A stretch of DNA of 64,000 bases. It comes from Pseudoalteromonas piscicida (GTDB lineage Bacteria > Pseudomonadota > Gammaproteobacteria > Enterobacterales > Alteromonadaceae). This document shows, piece after piece, positions 48,825 through 56,959 of this stretch. The notes beneath the pieces are model-generated. The model saw only the letters and a program-made list of their open reading frames with translations, ran no database searches and was not told the origin of the DNA. The stretch lies in assembly GCF_002744175.1 (NCBI RefSeq), contig NZ_NKHF01000096.1, forward strand, positions 21,962 to 85,961. Direction: 5' to 3'. How positions within the stretch are numbered: position 1 is the first letter of the stretch; each line of letters opens with the position of its first letter. The position numbers and the translations under genes are program-made.

Positions 48825-49619
48825 ATGATACTCGATAAAAACTGGCGTATTCTTACCGTTGGAGACGGCGATTTAAGCTTCTCGTATTCATTAGCAAAGC
48901 ACTTTAAGCCTGCTACACTTATTGCCAGTGTTTATGATAGCGAAGCGGAACTTAAGCTTAAATATCAAGATAATGCATTTGATAAACTCAGTGACCTTGG
49001 TGTCCGAATTGTCACCCAATTTGACGTTACTAACCTCTCTTGTTGGCAAAAAATACCGTTGCACGCTTTTGACGCTGTAATCTTCCAATTTCCGCTGCTC
49101 CCAGCTTTTGGCTCTCACCAGTGCTTTCAACAACAAACGCTCAGTGTAAACACACTCAACCGCAGACTTCTCAGAAAATTCCTAATAAATGCAACGAGTT
49201 ACGCGTTAGATCCACATGGTGAACAGCTTGGTATCATCACCTCCAAAGATGTTAAACCCTATACCGAATGGAACATCGAAGAAAGCCTAGTGATAGGAAC
49301 AGCACACCATTACCTTGGACAGAGTACTTTTGATATTTCACAATTCCCTGAATATCAAATTCGTAATGTTGACCGAGACAAACACGTAAAAGATACAAGC
49401 GGTATCAGCTATTACTGGTCCATTAATAAACAACACGCCATCATTCCTCAGCTCATCCTACCTCGTTATTTAAATGCCGATCACTGCACTATGTGTAGGG
49501 CTGGCCCTTTTATTAGCGATAACGATAAGAAAGCACATAACAAAGCCAAAAAACATAAAAATATGCAAAAGCATGAATACGAGTGGTTAGATTACTTGCA
49601 GCGGACTAATACTAAGTAA
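48825..49619 (+). CDS. BMT5-like Rossmann methyltransferase (DUF2431) with C2H2 zinc finger
   Basis: 264 residues. The N-terminal part ILTVGDGDLSFSYSLAKHF, IASVYDSEAELKLKY and FDAVIFQFPL matches the BMT5/DUF2431 domain, the family of the yeast 25S rRNA m3U methyltransferase, better known from eukaryotes. Residues about 233-256 read C-x2-C-x13-H-x5-H (HCTMCRAG...KKAHNKAKKH), the spacing of U1/matrin-type C2H2 fingers, followed by a lysine-rich helix suited to nucleic-acid binding. I infer an RNA or DNA methyltransferase-like protein. The stop codon lies inside the terminus of a MITE, so the C-terminus may have been altered. It stands alone between repeat-rich gaps. Confidence 0.75.
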   Translation: MILDKNWRILTVGDGDLSFSYSLAKHFKPATLIASVYDSEAELKLKYQDNAFDKLSDLGVRIVTQFDVTNLSCWQKIPLHAFDAVIFQFPLLPAFGSHQCFQQQTLSVNTLNRRLLRKFLINATSYALDPHGEQLGIITSKDVKPYTEWNIEESLVIGTAHHYLGQSTFDISQFPEYQIRNVDRDKHVKDTSGISYYWSINKQHAIIPQLILPRYLNADHCTMCRAGPFISDNDKKAHNKAKKHKNMQKHEYEWLDYLQRTNTK

Positions 49620-49789
49620 CCTGAACTCGGGGTAACAACTTATTCTCTAGCAGGCGTTATCCCTTACTACTGCGTTAAATTTGCTCACAATAGGCCAGCT
49701 ATTGACGCACAAACTTGCCTTATATTAAGAAATTACTTCTGGCTAGCGTGGTACTGCGCTTTTGAGCTTAGGTACTTTAGTTGATGGAC
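49617..49789. repeat. MITE-like repeat, family B copy 1
   Basis: Starts TAACCTGAACTCGGGGTAA, overlapping the stop codon of the methyltransferase gene. It contains the internal block CTGCGTTAAATTTGCTCACAATAGGCCAGCTATTG (49670-49704), also found in copy 2. Its right terminus appears lost or replaced by copy 2. Confidence 0.55.
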
Positions 49790-49988
49790 TAACCTGAGCT
49801 TCGGATAATTAATGCCTTTCTAGCAGCCAGTTTTAGCGCTAACTGCGTTGAATTCACTTCCAATAGCCAGCTATTGGTGCGTAAATTCGCCTAGTTATCC
49901 CCTAAACTCTCTGGCTAGACAAGAAAACTAGTTAGTGTGATATAAAAAACAATGGATTAGCTAGTTTCTTATCCAAACCTCAGGTTAA
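49790..49988. repeat. MITE-like repeat, family B copy 2
   Basis: 199 bases with inverted termini TAACCTGAGCTTCGGATAA (49790-49808) and TTATCCAAACCTCAGGTTA (49969-49987), which are near-perfect complements. No coding capacity. The remaining 195 bases up to the rhtA start are AT-rich and show only the likely rhtA promoter zone. Confidence 0.7.
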
Positions 49989-50182
49989 CTAACTTCTTGT
50001 GCCGAGTTAAGGTTAGTAAAAGGTAATTAATGGTGAATTTTTAAAAATTAAAAGTAAGTAAATCAACAATTAATTATATACAACCAAGAAAAAAGCATAA
50101 AATATACAAAATTGATTGAGCCATTATTTAGACACGATTAGACTAGCACCCCTACACCGTGCTTTATCTTACTGAGGTCTCA

Positions 50183-51030
50183 ATGCCACTATTTAACCGC
50201 GACTTTGTCATTGCGATTTTATGCCTGCTATGCGCCATGGTTACCATTCAATCAGGTGCATCCATCGCGAAACAATTGTTCCCATTCGTTGGACCAGAGG
50301 GGACAACGCCTACCGTCTTGGCTTTTCGGCTTTAATTTTGTGCTTAGTATTTAAGCCATGGCGGCAACTCCCATCAAATTGGCGCCCGCTGATAGTTTAC
50401 GGACTCTGTTTAGGTGGTATGAATATTACTTTCTACTACGCCATAGAGCGGATCCCAATCGGGATTGGAGTCGCTTTAGAGTTTACAGGGCCACTCGCCG
50501 TGGCGCTGTTTTCTTCAAAGCGTAAACGGGATTATTTGTGGGTCGCCTTCGCAGTCGCAGGTATTTTGCTGTTATTACCAGATCTTGGCGATGTAAATGG
50601 ACTAGATCCGGTGGGTGTCACCTTAGCACTGATTGCAGGCGCTTGCTGGGCTGGGTATATTCTCTATGGAAAGCGCTCTGGGAATGAAGGGTCAGGCGGA
50701 GTAACAGTCGCGATAGGAATGACGGTCGCAGCCCTCGCGGTTGTACCATTTGGTGTTTTATCTCAAGGTTCAGTACTGCTTGACTGGTCTCTTATTCCCT
50801 TGGGGATAGCAATAGGTTTATTATCGAGTGCGCTACCTTACAGCCTTGAGATGGTGGCACTTCGAAAGATGCCAGCTCAAGGGTTTAGCATATTGATGAG
50901 CGTAGAACCTGCAATCGCTGCATTGGCTGGATTTTTTATTCTTGCAGAGCTACTTACCATTTGGCAATGGCTGGCTATTTTTATGGTGATCACAGCGTCA
51001 GTCGGCAGCTCAATATCAAGTAAAGAGTAA
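50183..51030 (+). pseudogene. rhtA: Threonine/homoserine exporter RhtA, frameshifted
   Basis: EamA-family inner-membrane exporter, about 282 codons. From ATG 50183 (after TGAGG) frame 1 reads the RhtA N-terminus: CLLCAMVTIQSGASIAKQLF, then PFVGPEGTT. It is followed by a stop at 50332. The match then resumes in another frame as AYRLGFSALILCLVFKPWR and continues to 51030 with ALEFTGPLAVALFSSKR and LPYSLEMVALRKMP. One base missing near 50307-50310 explains both. Either a recent pseudogene or a sequencing error. The family is certain from end-to-end similarity to E. coli RhtA as I recall it. Confidence 0.85.
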
Positions 51031-51035
51031 AAGAT

Positions 51036-51066
51036 AAAAGGGGAGCTTCCTATGCTCCCCCCCTTT
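51036..51066. terminator. Bidirectional terminator between rhtA and an S9 peptidase gene
   Basis: GGGGAGC (51040-51046), seven-base loop, GCTCCCC (51054-51060), flanked by AAAA on the left and CCCTTTTGTTTT on the right. It serves the two convergent genes. Confidence 0.8.
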
Positions 51067-51070
51067 TGTT

Positions 51071-53554
51071 TTAATTGACTGTCGCTTCAGTTGTTATCGG
51101 CATGGCTTCGTCAAGAGTCGTATCCTGAGGAGCTATTTCTTCTTTTTCAGGGAATAAGTACTTCTCTAACCACTGCTCTTGCTCCCAAAGTACATGCAAA
51201 ATACTTTCTCTTGCTTTATACCCATGCCCCTCTTCTGGCAACATAACTAGCCTTGCATTCCCCCCCAATCCATTCATAGCGGCAAACATACGCTTAGACT
51301 GCATTGGGAATGTTCCAGAATTAGGATCTTCTTCACCGTGGATCATCAGCATTGGCTCATTGATTTTTTCTGCATGAAAAAATGGTGACATGCTGGCGTA
51401 AACGCCTTGTGCTTCCCAGAAGTTTCGCGGCTCGCCTTGAAAGCCAAACGGAGTAAGCGAGCGATTGTAAGCACCACTTCTTGCAATCCCGGTCGCAAAC
51501 AAATCACTATGTGCGAGTAAATTTGCCACCATAAATGCTCCATAAGAGTGGCCCGCTATAGCGATTCGCTCAGGGTCTGCAATGCCCTTTTCTACCAAGG
51601 TATTTACTGCAGCTTCGGCGCTGGCAACCAATTGCGTCCTAAAAGTATCATTTGGCTCTGCTTCCTCCGCTCCTACGATTGGCATTGTTGGGTCATCAAA
51701 AACCGCTATCCCTTTAGCTAAATATGGCATAGGTCCCCAATAACCAATATAAGGAAACTGATATGGAGACTCTCGAACCTGAGAGGCCACCGCTTTGTCT
51801 TTATATTCAAGTGGGTAGGCCCACATCAATACTGGTATACGGCCTTTTGATGGATCATAATCAGTGGGCAGGTAGAGGTTTCCAGTCAACTCAACACCGT
51901 CATCCCGCTTATATTTTATTTGCTCTTTCACTACCCCTTTAAATGCAGGGTAAGGATGAGGAAACTTAGTTAACTGCTCCAATGTGTCAAACTGCAAATT
52001 GCGTACGAAGAAATTAGGTTGTTCTTGACGTGATTCCCGCACGGTAATAAAACGCATTCCTTCGTCGTCCAACATAGCGCGAACCCTTTCATAGTAAGGC
52101 TCACTTGATTGCCAAATTCGAGTTGATGTATTGGTTTTTACATCAAATCGGTCTAAGAATGGCACATTACCGTTTTCAGAGGCGCCATTTCCAGTTAAGA
52201 ATAAGTATCTGCCACCAACCAGTTTGAGCACACGTGAACCTAAGTCGCTATTTTCGTATACAAAGTTTCCAGGGTCTTTGTAGGCATCGTTGTAACTACG
52301 TTCGGAAAATACAACGCGGTTTTGAGCAGGCTCGCGCGGTGAAAACACAGATGAGCGCACGCTGCGATCAGCAAAACGCCACTCGTTCAGAATCGCTACA
52401 TTATTATCAGCCCACTGAACACTCGAAAAGCGTCGCTCAACTTTAGCAAATAATTCCGGCTCTTTTTTAAAAGGTGCGCTAATAGTGTACAGGTAGTCAT
52501 GGTGTTCAACTTCCACACTCATATCACCACCATCCTGAGCTTCAGCCCAAATCAGCGTCGCACCTTTATCATCACGCCATTGGATCTGACGTGGACCCTC
52601 TCTCACGCTATCAAAACCGGCTGGTAATGCATCTGCAAGCGGCTGTCTGGTTACTTCAAATAACGGATACCCTCGCATTCCCCATACTTGCCACACGGCA
52701 GGAAAGCGACCATATGGCACTTGATATGAGAAAGGATCGTCCATCATACCAACCACTAAATTGGTTGAATCCGGTGAAACAGAAAAGTGTTTCAGGTAAG
52801 TTGGGTTACCGACTCTCTGAGCATTTGCGTTGAGATTCAGTTTTATAAGTTGCCCTTCAGCGTAGAACTTAAAAAGCTGAATATCATAGGGACTAGATAA
52901 TAGGTTTTGATAGGTCCGTGTCGACGCCTTTTTACCCGACGTTGTTTGCACAATAGGGGTAAGTTGAGATTTGTTTTTTGCGGCTGGCTGTTTGCCGTGA
53001 TTAATGGCAATATTTGCCACTATTGCAGTGCTATCGGGCAGCCACTGATAAGGCCTTTGGGTAACTACACCATTCAATGTTGATTGTGTTAGCTGCTTCA
53101 GGCTGCGGTTTTCAATATCGTATGCCCATAACGTTGCGCTATCGTCCTGTTCAAGAATAAAAGCAAGATAGCGACTATCAGCACTCCAACTCGGCGCCTT
53201 AATTTTTCCCACAGGCAGCCCTGTCACTTTAACCAGTGCGCCCGTATCCACATGCTTAAACTCGATTGAGCTATACTGGCGGCTCGTCGTGCGCATAAAA
53301 GTGTTTGGATTAAACTTGATCCCGGCTAGTGCTTTTTCTGGTTGGCCTAGCTCTTCAAGTGTTAATACACGATTGCGCTTAAGAAGCGCCAACCACTTTC
53401 CATTTGCGCTCAACTTTGACGCTGGAATGAGTGGCGCATCTACCAACTTAGCCAGTTCAGCAGAAGGCATCATGTAGCCTTGCGCTTGCGCAAATACCGT
53501 TTGTGATACGGCTGTCATCAAAATGATAAAAGCGAATTGTTTTAATAGTTTCAC
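51071..53554 (-). CDS. Secreted S9-family (prolyl oligopeptidase-like) serine peptidase
   Basis: 827 residues. A signal peptide (about 1-23, ending FAQAQG) is followed by a beta-propeller to about residue 530 with WSADSRYLAF and WLPDSTAIVA blades, then an alpha/beta-hydrolase domain. Serine in IAGHSYGAFMVANLLAHS (near 670), aspartate in MLMIHGEEDPNSGTFPMQ (near 748), histidine in LPEEGHGYKARES (near 785). Size and the GHSYGAF motif fit the glutamyl-endopeptidase-like S9 group. It cleaves peptides in the periplasm. Transcribed divergently from a LacI-type regulator gene 137 bases away. Confidence 0.92.
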   Translation of the reverse strand: MKLLKQFAFIILMTAVSQTVFAQAQGYMMPSAELAKLVDAPLIPASKLSANGKWLALLKRNRVLTLEELGQPEKALAGIKFNPNTFMRTTSRQYSSIEFKHVDTGALVKVTGLPVGKIKAPSWSADSRYLAFILEQDDSATLWAYDIENRSLKQLTQSTLNGVVTQRPYQWLPDSTAIVANIAINHGKQPAAKNKSQLTPIVQTTSGKKASTRTYQNLLSSPYDIQLFKFYAEGQLIKLNLNANAQRVGNPTYLKHFSVSPDSTNLVVGMMDDPFSYQVPYGRFPAVWQVWGMRGYPLFEVTRQPLADALPAGFDSVREGPRQIQWRDDKGATLIWAEAQDGGDMSVEVEHHDYLYTISAPFKKEPELFAKVERRFSSVQWADNNVAILNEWRFADRSVRSSVFSPREPAQNRVVFSERSYNDAYKDPGNFVYENSDLGSRVLKLVGGRYLFLTGNGASENGNVPFLDRFDVKTNTSTRIWQSSEPYYERVRAMLDDEGMRFITVRESRQEQPNFFVRNLQFDTLEQLTKFPHPYPAFKGVVKEQIKYKRDDGVELTGNLYLPTDYDPSKGRIPVLMWAYPLEYKDKAVASQVRESPYQFPYIGYWGPMPYLAKGIAVFDDPTMPIVGAEEAEPNDTFRTQLVASAEAAVNTLVEKGIADPERIAIAGHSYGAFMVANLLAHSDLFATGIARSGAYNRSLTPFGFQGEPRNFWEAQGVYASMSPFFHAEKINEPMLMIHGEEDPNSGTFPMQSKRMFAAMNGLGGNARLVMLPEEGHGYKARESILHVLWEQEQWLEKYLFPEKEEIAPQDTTLDEAMPITTEATVN

Positions 53555-53691
53555 TGCATTTACCTGTCTTTGGCATTTAACTTGTGATCATATAATGATT
53601 TTTGAGAAATGTGCAGAGGTTTACGATGTTAAGCGTAGAAAACTTACTGTACACTTAGCGCCTCAAGCAACCACATTTTCTCCAAATTAGC

Positions 53692-54723
53692 ATGCAAAAC
53701 GATAAAAAACTCGCGAAAGTCACTATTTTTGATGTTGCTAGAGAAGCACAGGTCTCCAAGTCTACTGTCTCGCTCGTGCTTACTCATAGCGATAAAGTCA
53801 GTGATAAAAGCAAAGACAAAGTGCTCAAAGCCATCGAAAAGCTAGGCTACGTCTATAATCGTGATGCTGCTGCGCTGCGTAGCAAAAAATCTAATTTAGT
53901 TGCTTTAGTTATCAATGACCTAACTAATCCGTTTTCTGCTCAACTTGCTGTCGGTCTTGAGCAACATGTCTACGCACTCGGTATGGTGCCGATGTTGGTG
54001 AATACCGGTGAAGACTTCGAGCGCCAACGACAAGTGGTGAATACACTAAAAGAATACAATGTCGCGGCTTTCATTATGATACCGGCTCCTAATACGCCAA
54101 GGGAATGGTTAGATCAGCTCAGTGATTCTGGATTTCCTGTGATCACTATGATGCGAGAGGTCGCATTTGCAAAGGCGCCATGCATTTTACCTGACAATAA
54201 AAAAGGCACCCACCTTGCAACAACACACTTAATCGAGCAAGGTATAAAAGATATAGCTTTTCTTGGAGGCACTCCCGAAATCTCTGATTATCACGAACGA
54301 CTTTCAGGCTTTCAAAGTGCACTCAGCATGCACGGTATACACTGCGAGCAACCTAGGTTCACTGCACCGACTACCCGGCAAGGTGGACAAACGGCTTTCA
54401 ACCGACTGATCAAAAAACATAAAAACATTAAAGCCGTTGTGTGTTTTAACGATGTAATTGCCTATGGTGTTATCGAGGCAATGCGCGAGCATGAACTTGT
54501 GCCGGGTAAAGATATTAAAGTTGTAGGCTTTGATGATTTACAAGACTCGCAATTGATGAAACCTGCATTATCGAGCGTCAGAATCGATGCTGATGATATC
54601 GGCAAACGTACTTGTCAGACCCTTGCAGAAGTACTCAGTCAATCTCAACCTCCCGTGCGAACCTTGGTGAACGTTTCTTTAAAAGTTCGAGAGTCTTCTT
54701 TACCTTCCCCACAATCACAATGA
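53692..54723 (+). CDS. LacI-family transcriptional regulator
   Basis: 343 residues. N-terminal HTH TIFDVAREAQVSKSTVSLVL, hinge helix DAAALRSKKSN and a periplasmic-binding-like sugar domain (LVALVINDLTNPFSAQLAVGLEQ; VGFDDLQDSQLMKPALSSVRI). It probably senses a sugar or related small molecule. No sugar operon is next to it. It is divergent from the S9 peptidase gene, which it may control. Confidence 0.92.
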   Translation: MQNDKKLAKVTIFDVAREAQVSKSTVSLVLTHSDKVSDKSKDKVLKAIEKLGYVYNRDAAALRSKKSNLVALVINDLTNPFSAQLAVGLEQHVYALGMVPMLVNTGEDFERQRQVVNTLKEYNVAAFIMIPAPNTPREWLDQLSDSGFPVITMMREVAFAKAPCILPDNKKGTHLATTHLIEQGIKDIAFLGGTPEISDYHERLSGFQSALSMHGIHCEQPRFTAPTTRQGGQTAFNRLIKKHKNIKAVVCFNDVIAYGVIEAMREHELVPGKDIKVVGFDDLQDSQLMKPALSSVRIDADDIGKRTCQTLAEVLSQSQPPVRTLVNVSLKVRESSLPSPQSQ

Positions 54724-55087
54724 GACATAAGCCTACTTAATACTATTTCAAAACAGTCAGTTAAGGCTCTTGGATTTTGTTCGGTTACCTTTTTCAAAAA
54801 AATGCAAATATTTGCGGCTAAAACTATAGACATTGTTGAGAATCTGGATAGAATTCGCAGCAATCTTAGCTACCTAATTTTACGTCATCAATCAGCCCGT
54901 TGCTGACGTTAAAGTCGCCTATTTTAGTGTGAATAAAACCTAGTAAAAGCAAATAGATGTACCATACTAGAGTGAAGTGGCAATGATTAACTTAGTTTGA
55001 CTATTTATCGTCACTCATCCTGTTTTTAACACGTTTACCAATCGTTTTGTAAAAAGGTTGGTAGTATATATTTAAGGTTCTCTTTCG
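54724..55087. other. Intergenic region upstream of the ThrE-like exporter
   Basis: 364 bases. No gene found. A short inverted pair TACCAA (55036-55041) and TTGGTA (55058-55063) lies shortly before the exporter start and could form a small hairpin or operator. The rest is unremarkable AT-rich sequence. Confidence 0.4.
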
Positions 55088-56314
55088 TTGAATAACGCAA
55101 CCTTTACAGAGAAACGCCGCTTTATTGTGAAGCTAGGCAAAATGCTTCACAAATACGGTACTCCTGCATATCGACTAGAAGCACACTTAATGGAAGTCGC
55201 TACGCATTTGGGGCTAAAATCTTCATTTGTGATGTCTCCAACTTCTGTCACTTTTGTGATCTGGACCGAAGGACATGAAGAAGAATATACCCATGTGGCG
55301 CGTGTAGACCCAGGCGACCATGACTTAGGCTCATTAGCTGATACCGACGACGTAGCAACTCGAGTGCTATCTGGTGCGCTATCAATTCAAGAAGCAGAAC
55401 AGTGCCTTGAAGCCATTTTACACGCCAAGCCCCCATACAATAAGCTCCTTACTGGGCTCGCTTTTGCAACCTCTGGAGGTGCCTTTGCGATGTTAATGGG
55501 AACGAGCTGGAATGACGTCTGGTGGTCAGCCTTGTTATCACTGTTGGTCTTTATGTTTGTACTTTGGGCAAGCATCTCTAAGCGCGTTACCCACATGCTA
55601 GAGCCTTTGGTTGCTATTGTATCTGCAGTTGCGGCGTGTGCGGTATCTGTATATATCGACCCACAGATCAACATACGCTTGGTGGTGCTCTCTGCCATAA
55701 TTGTGTTTATTCCTGGTTTAGCATTAGCACTTGGCTTTGCAGAGCTCTCGGCCCGGCACTTGGTATCTGGGACAGCCAGAGTCATGGACTCAATTATGTT
55801 GCTGTTTAAGCTTTATTTTGGTGCATTTTTGGGTATTAGCCTTGGGTTCGCTTTATTTGGCAAGGTTGATTTTATTCAGCCATCACCGTTACCTCGCTGG
55901 ACAGCTTGGCTTGCGGTATTACTATTATGTATAAGCTTAGTTGTAATATTCCGAACCAAATTACGACATGCAAGCTGGTCAATCGCTTCTGGTTTTATTG
56001 CTTACGCAGCAAGTATTAGCTCAGCGGTATACTTCGATTACGCACTAGGTACTTTTGTTGGCGCCTTTGCAGTGGGTGTCTTTAGTAATATTTTCAACCG
56101 TACGGTGAATGCACCTGCATCAATTGTTGCAATGCAAGGGTTGATTGTATTGGTGCCCGGATCCAAAACCTATATTGGACTTAACTCACTGATTGAAGGA
56201 CAAAGCTTTGTGCACGCAGACCACATAGGTCAACAGACCTTCTTAATCTTTATGTCTTTGATCGCCGGCCTTATCTTCTCAAACGTAGTGTTGCCACCCA
56301 AAAAGAGCTTATAA
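55088..56314 (+). CDS. ThrE-type threonine/serine exporter (fused YjjP-YjjB)
   Basis: 408 residues. An N-terminal soluble ThrE domain (KLGKMLHKYGTPAYRLEAHLMEVATHLGL; SPTSVTFVIW) is followed by ten or so helices in two blocks, ending in VLVPGSKTYIGLNSLIEG, which is typical of the YjjB half. Fused single-chain forms are common in this family. Inner membrane; exports amino acids. The start is TTG at 55088 after AAGG. With the broken rhtA nearby, this may be the working threonine exporter of the locus. Confidence 0.88.
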   Translation: MNNATFTEKRRFIVKLGKMLHKYGTPAYRLEAHLMEVATHLGLKSSFVMSPTSVTFVIWTEGHEEEYTHVARVDPGDHDLGSLADTDDVATRVLSGALSIQEAEQCLEAILHAKPPYNKLLTGLAFATSGGAFAMLMGTSWNDVWWSALLSLLVFMFVLWASISKRVTHMLEPLVAIVSAVAACAVSVYIDPQINIRLVVLSAIIVFIPGLALALGFAELSARHLVSGTARVMDSIMLLFKLYFGAFLGISLGFALFGKVDFIQPSPLPRWTAWLAVLLLCISLVVIFRTKLRHASWSIASGFIAYAASISSAVYFDYALGTFVGAFAVGVFSNIFNRTVNAPASIVAMQGLIVLVPGSKTYIGLNSLIEGQSFVHADHIGQQTFLIFMSLIAGLIFSNVVLPPKKSL

Positions 56315-56323
56315 CGTTCTCAT

Positions 56324-56351
56324 AGAGCTGGAAGTTAGCCTTTCCAGCTCT
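56324..56351 (+). terminator. Stem-loop after the ThrE-like gene
   Basis: AGAGCTGGAA (56324-56333) and TTCCAGCTCT (56342-56351), perfect 10-bp stem with an 8-base loop, ten bases after the stop. No T-run follows, so it may be a weak terminator or an mRNA-stabilising stem. Confidence 0.55.
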
Positions 56352-56455
56352 AAAGCAGCGTGAATGGTAATTCAGCATTTACGGTGGGTGATGAGATGAA
56401 CGCTCCCAAATCGGCGTCAATGCGCCAAACTGATAGTTGCAAACGAATTTGTTCT

Positions 56456-56750
56456 GGTCAATTCCAGCCGGACACTTTTCTTAAAGAATTTTCATACTCT
56501 ATTCGTGACTGATCGTTATTAGCTAAGTGCAATCTTTCCAGGTTGTAATACTTCATATATCCAGCAACATCATTTTTCATGTGTTCACGAGTTGGTTGGG
56601 CCACTCTTAGTAACCAGTCATGTTTCAAGCTACCAAAGCAACAGCTTCTTGCTTAAACTCGGTTGTATAAGATTTATTTTTACGTTTTGTCATTTAACAC
56701 CTCACTATTAGGACATTGTCCTTTATTAAAGTGTCCGGCCAGTTAAACCA
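56456..56750 (-). mobile_element. Internally deleted IS3-family element
   Basis: About 295 bases between inverted ends that share GCCGGACACTTT (near 56467 and, reversed, 56728-56739). On the - strand the inside begins like an IS3 orfA (MTKRKNKSYTTEFKQEAVAL), hits a stop, and then reads the tail of an orfB integrase (YYNLERLHLANNDQS, then RIEYENSLRKVSGWN, stop). Nearly all of the transposase is missing while both ends remain. A full relative could mobilise it in trans. Confidence 0.8.
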
Positions 56751-56959
56751 GTTCACGCTTCTTATGCACTCAGTGACCTTACACCATTTCAGGCTGATTA
56801 TTCAGGCATACTAAACTTTGGCTTGTAGAGGTCCTACTTCACTTTATCAGGCTTAACCAACGATTAATCGCAAACATTGGTTTTTATTCCAGTGGCAAGT
56901 AAAATGCCAGAAACTTCATCTTGAAGTTACAACAAGTGAATGAAAATTTAGGATAAATA

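Noticed and set aside
56090..56105. GTGGGTGTC match inside the ThrE-like gene
   Set aside because: It encodes conserved VGVF residues in frame and has no repeat-like flanks, so it is a chance match.
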